A stretch of DNA of 64,000 bases. It comes from Siphonodentalium dalli (taxonomy: Eukaryota; Mollusca; Scaphopoda; Gadilida; Siphonodentaliidae). The position numbers and the translations under genes are program-made. The notes beneath the pieces were generated by a model that worked only from the letters and a program-made list of their open reading frames with translations, did not search any database and was not told the DNA's origin. Below, piece after piece: positions 59,871 through 64,000 of the stretch. Each line of letters starts with the position of its first letter. The first letter of the stretch is position 1. Location: positions 83,612,324 to 83,676,323 of the forward strand of contig CP136061.1 of the NCBI GenBank assembly GCA_032622095.1, in the 5' to 3' direction.

Positions 59871-61056
59871 GATCGCGCATGTCACGTAGTGGAGCAACCA
59901 CACAAATACAAACCTATCACAACAATTTCAACCTACACGTAGTTAGTTTGCAATTCCCAACTTATGCTGTGTCAGGCATGGAATTTCACAATGTTGAATA
60001 TTTTCACCAAAGTTGGAGGCGGAACACTACAGCCCCAACACACTGCCGCCACTACGTTTCTCGTTAAAGCAACTCACAAACTTCAATGCAAAACTAAACC
60101 TAGCAATTTCCCACGTTTATCTGTGAAAATATAAACGTCTACATGAGCGCTATATCCCAAAATATCACTGAGAAAACCCGTCAAGCGCAATAGAAAATAC
60201 CTCTCGCTTGAAACCAGTCTGTATTTTAAAACAAAATGGCCTTTAGAGAAGTCTCTTCATTAAATTTAATTGTATACATTGTGGAAGGCAGCTGAATTAG
60301 CTCATTGCGTGGTAAAAAAATTCAAACTGATAAGAAGAACAAAAAAGGAACAATGAAACCAAACAGACAAACAACACGTTTGTAGGGAGGGGACCCATAT
60401 GTATTGTGTACATATTGAATATAAAATATTGTATATGTGTTATGCGTGTTACTCATTAATTTGTGTCTTTGCAATAAAGCATTCATTTGCGTACTGGTGA
60501 CTTAAAAAGATCCGGTGAACGCAGGAAATAGTATATATAGTATTATGAAAAGACTTATCAAAGTCAAATATACATTAAATAAGCTGTTTCCGAATTTCTA
60601 ACAAAAGCGATTATACGCGTTGCTGATAGAGCCTCGATGGGTGTCCCTTGTTAGTACGGTTAGTACGGTAAAAACGTGTATGTGTATATATAATTACGTC
60701 TAGTCTAGTGATGTGAAATCAGTGTTTCCAAATTTGTCTGGATTCTGGCCCACAAAGCCAAATGACGTAAATGACATCTTGGACCATGTCATGACGTCTT
60801 CGCTGGTTTTCGTTCAGCTAAGCAACGAAATTGGTCAAAATTAAACTAAGTTATAGGTCAAAATCACCTAGGAATTGTTCGGAAAAACTGAAGTTGCTAA
60901 TTTCATAATCATCCATTTGGTCCACTGCCGATTCCGTGATTTGACCATTTCTTTGTGAGATCAATTACTCCCAGAGGGGATACCAATTCGCTAGCAATAC
61001 ATGACCGGAAGTCACGTGATTTTTCACCCCTATTTTGTACGCCGCTCCAGATGGAA
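59871..61056. other. intergenic stretch, no gene seen
   Basis: An open frame at 59879-60067 lacks support. Composition is slightly less AT-rich near 60930-61060. No clear repeat. Confidence 0.3.
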
Positions 61057-61306
61057 GCGGGGGTAACGTCGCAAGAGCTATACTCTAACCTTGACCTCAG
61101 TTAACGGTATACTCGTATAGCGCGCATCTATACTCACAAACCGACTCCACCCACCGTATGTGCAATTCACGTATATATCAAGATGTTCCACCCACTTTGG
61201 TGTCTTAAAAACCACCCGAAAGAGATCCGTCAATTAGTTGAATATAACGTGAATGCCAATTTGGTGTGAAGGTCAGAGTATATATAGCTCTTGCGACGTT
61301 ACCCCG
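61057..61306. mobile_element. 250-bp MITE
   Basis: Inverted ends GCGGGGGTAACGTCGCAAGA and TCTTGCGACGTTACCCCGC, continuing through GCTATACTCTAACCTTGACC against GGTCAGAGTATATATAGC. No coding capacity; family not assigned. Confidence 0.8.
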
Positions 61307-61364
61307 CTACCGCCCCAGATCGCGTCGAAATTCTGTTTCATGGTATTGCGGCGCGATGTGGTTG

Positions 61365-62070
61365 GTAAAAATAGAGCAATAAAGTGTCCTACTTAATTAT
61401 CTCATTTTAAAATAAATTATTTGAAATAAAATCAATATTAATTGATATAGAAGCTTTTCCGGAAATGGGTCTTCAATTCATATTTACTATTTAAAGGTGG
61501 ATTATCTCTTTGTAAACATGTATTATATAGTTACCGGGGTAAAAAATATCAGATCTGAATCGAAGACTCCTGTCCGGAAATGCTTCTATCGATTAATATT
61601 AATTTTATTTCGAATATTTTCTGGTCTAAAAAGGTGTGTTTGTTCACCTAACGAACAATATTGGTTACTGTTAACAGAGACCAGAAATTATATTGTGCAA
61701 TTTTGTCACAAATAAACGTTAATTATACTCATTATCGCTTATATATGTGGAACAAAACAGTACAAACAACCAATCTGTGACATTTGACATTCGTTGCGTA
61801 GCCGTAGGAACAGCCCAGTGCTCTATACCGCAATACGGTCTCATCCGAATGGTCGGTTCTAAAAATAGTAACATAAATGGGCCCGATTTAATATTCGAAA
61901 TAAAATCAATATTAATTGATAGAAGCTTTTCCGGACATAGGTCTTCAGTTCATATCTATTATTTTATACCCACGCAACTATTTAAAATTTGTTATTTAAA
62001 GAGATAATCCATCTTTAATACCAATGAAACTATTTAAAAATTGTTATGTGAAGATATAATTCATCTTTAA
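61365..62070. mobile_element. TTAA MITE (outer, left-truncated) interrupted in its right end
   Basis: 61365-61490 (AAGTGTCCTACTTAATTATC..CATATTTACTAT) and 62019-62070 (TACCAATGAAACTATTTAAA..TTCATCTTTAA) are parts of one right inverted repeat, split by the inner element. Confidence 0.8.
61491..62018. mobile_element. TTAA MITE (inner, intact)
   Basis: 528 bp with TTAA at both ends, TTAAAGGTGGATTATCTCTT and GATAATCCATCTTTAA. About 130 bp of imperfect terminal inverted repeat. This is the best reference copy of the family in the window. Confidence 0.88.
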
Positions 62071-62547
62071 GGAATAGTGATGGTTATATTACAAGTTTGA
62101 CACTTTTTTGTTGATTTTGGGATTTCCAAGTGAGAGTACCGAGATGTGTATCTCTCTGCTATCATGGTACGTACGTCGACACATAATAATTATGATATGG
62201 TGTAATAAATACATGTTCATGACGGGAAATGAGATTATCGTATTTATCTTTGGCCTTAGTAATGTAATATTATCTTGGAATAAACTAGAATAGGTAAAGA
62301 GTGGTCTTTTTACCATTTATTTTAATAAGTATATTGCTTATAAAATGTATCATAATGTTGAAGGGGAAATTACGACTACCAGTATCTCATTCCATATTCA
62401 CGAATGAAATCGGTAGCAAGTGAAAGCTTAGACTTTTGTTGACAAAATATTCAATATAATTTATAAAAATGTACATAAAATTAGATAACAATTAGGGTAG
62501 GTTTGGGTAGGCAGGAAAACCACAAACACATACTTTATTTTTTACTT

Positions 62548-63290
62548 TTAAAGATGGTCTAGTTCTTTGTAAACATGTGTTATATAGTTACCGGGGTATA
62601 CAGATGGTTTATCTCGTTGTAAACATGTATTATATAGTTACCGAGGTATAAAGATGGTCTATCTCTTTGTAAACATGTATTATATAGTTACCGGGGTATA
62701 AAGATAGTCTATCTCTTTGTAAACATGTGTTATATAGTTAACGGGGTATAACGATGGTCTATATCGTTGTAAACATGTGTTATATAGTTACCGAGGTATA
62801 AAATATTAGATATGAATCGAAGACCCCTGTCCGGAAATGCTTCTATTGATTAATATGTATTATATTTAGAATATTTTCTGGTCTAAAAACGTGTGGTTGT
62901 TTAACTAACGAACAATAGTGGTTACTGTTAACAGAGACCTGAGTTGATTTTATTTTATCACAAATAAACGTTAATTATACTCATTATCGCTAATAACTAT
63001 GGAATGAAACAATACAAATAATAAATCTGGGACTTTTGACATTCGGAGCGTAGTTATGAGAACACCATAATGATCTGTATCGCTATATGGTATCACCTGA
63101 ATGGTCTGTTCTATAAATAGACTAATAACGTGTCCCATTTTGTCTTCTCATATAATAATAAAATATTCGAAATAAAATCAATATTAATTGATAGAAGCGT
63201 TTCCAGACAGGGGTCTTCAGTTCATATTTAATATTTTATACCCACGCAACTATTTCAAAATTGTTATTTAAAGAGATAATCCATCTTTAA
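62548..63290. mobile_element. TTAA MITE with a five-fold amplified left end
   Basis: TTAA at 62548 and 63287. The right end is normal (AGAGATAATCCATCTTTAA). At left, the first 50 bp of the inverted repeat (AAGATGGTCTATCTCTTTGT.. CCGGGGTATA) occurs five times in exact register (62551-62800) before the rest of the element. Confidence 0.88.
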
Positions 63291-63413
63291 ACGTAAATCC
63301 TGAAATGGTAATACATTACTTCTGATTTAAAAGTAATGGTATAGGTAATTGTAATGTCAACATTTTGGACTGAAAATGAATGGCAATCAGTTTGAAATTT
63401 TCCAACCATAAAC

Positions 63414-64000
63414 TTAAAGATGGATTAACTCTTTAAAGGTGGATTATCTCTTTGTAAACATGTATTATATAGTTATCGGGGTATAAAATATTAGATCTGA
63501 ATCGAAGACTCCTGTCCGGAAAAGCTACTATCGATTAATATTCATTTTATTTCGAATATTTTCTGGTCTAAAAAGGAGTGGTTGTTTAGCTAACGAACAA
63601 TAGTGGTTACTTTTAACAGAGACCAGAAATTGTATGGTGTAATTTTGAAACAAATTAACATTAATTATACCAATATCGCTTATAACTATGCTTTCTGTCG
63701 CTATATGGTATAACCCGAATGACTGTTCTAAAAATAGACGGCCCAATAAAATATTCGAAATAAATCAATATTAATTGATAGAAGCCTTCTCGGACAGGGG
63801 TCTTTAGTTCATATTTATTATGTTATACCCACGCAACTATTTCAAATTTGTTAATTAAAGAGATAAACCATCTTACAATAACAATATTAGATAGTTTCCT
63901 GAGTGTGAAATAATGCGTATGAAATGAAAATCCCTGCCCGGAAACGCTTCTATCAATTAACATTGATCTTATTTCGAATATTTTATTATAAAATGAGATG
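63414..64000. mobile_element. nested TTAA MITEs at the window edge (outer)
   Basis: The outer element starts TTAAAGATGGATTAACTC at 63414, is interrupted after 19 bp, and resumes at about 63877 (ATAACAATATTAGATAGTTT, CCGGAAACGCTTCTATCAAT), running off the window. Confidence 0.8.
63433..63876. mobile_element. TTAA MITE (inner) at the window edge
   Basis: Left end TTAAAGGTGGATTATCTC, right end GAGATAAACCATCTTAC. It lies within the terminal repeat of the outer copy, at the TTAA that forms part of CTCTTTAAATAAC in intact members. Shorter than 61491-62018 by internal deletions (around 63690). Confidence 0.8.

Overview
This window reads as a piece of an animal nuclear genome, most likely a lophotrochozoan and plausibly a mollusc. 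The support is AT-rich DNA, exons with GT..AG borders in very long introns, secreted extracellular domain types (PAN/apple, ILEI), two non-LTR retrotransposon lineages, piggyBac-like and hAT-like DNA elements, a tRNA-headed SINE and many minisatellites. The phylum call is inference only. Nothing prokaryotic or CRISPR-like is present.

Host genes are sparse. The best supported is a five-exon plus-strand gene from 25532 to 58390. Its exons (25532-25648, 44864-44938, 50430-50546, 56000-56120, 58290-58390) join in frame (phases 0, 0, 0, 1) into a 176-residue protein. That protein has a signal-peptide-like start followed by an ILEI (FAM3-type, interleukin-like EMT inducer) domain. A second plus-strand exon at 3550-3877 encodes a signal peptide and a PAN/apple domain; its downstream exons are uncertain.

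Most of the window is mobile and repeated DNA. 0-5 kb: a piggyBac-like hairpin MITE, the PAN exon and two minisatellites. 6.7-9.6 kb: a decayed L2/CR1-group LINE carrying a piggyBac-like MITE. 9.8-16 kb: degenerate repeat arrays, a Helitron-like end and a 55-bp satellite. 17.1-20.2 kb: a decayed L1/Tx1-like LINE. 20.5-21.9 kb: a 690-bp tandem duplication with internal minisatellites. 22.9-24.2 kb: a giant palindrome with inverted 16-bp minisatellite arms. 25.8-42.1 kb: four tandem copies of a 4.06-kb unit, all inside intron 1 of the ILEI gene. 42-44.8 kb: a hAT fragment with an antisense BED-finger exon, amid 'agaacc' repeats. 46-59 kb: introns 2-4 with a SINE, several MITEs, a second inverted-minisatellite element enclosing two gene-like ORFs, a 34-bp satellite and a double-hairpin element. 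59-64 kb: piggyBac-like and TTAA MITEs, several nested in one another.

Three signals stand out. (1) A near-perfect 67-bp palindrome occurs 11 times, inside at least three element types with different ends. (2) A TTAA-flanked MITE family is inserted into its own members at four different internal sites. (3) The 16-kb tandem array starts at the tip of a hairpin inside a foldback element. I read all of this by eye; no alignment or database search was run.
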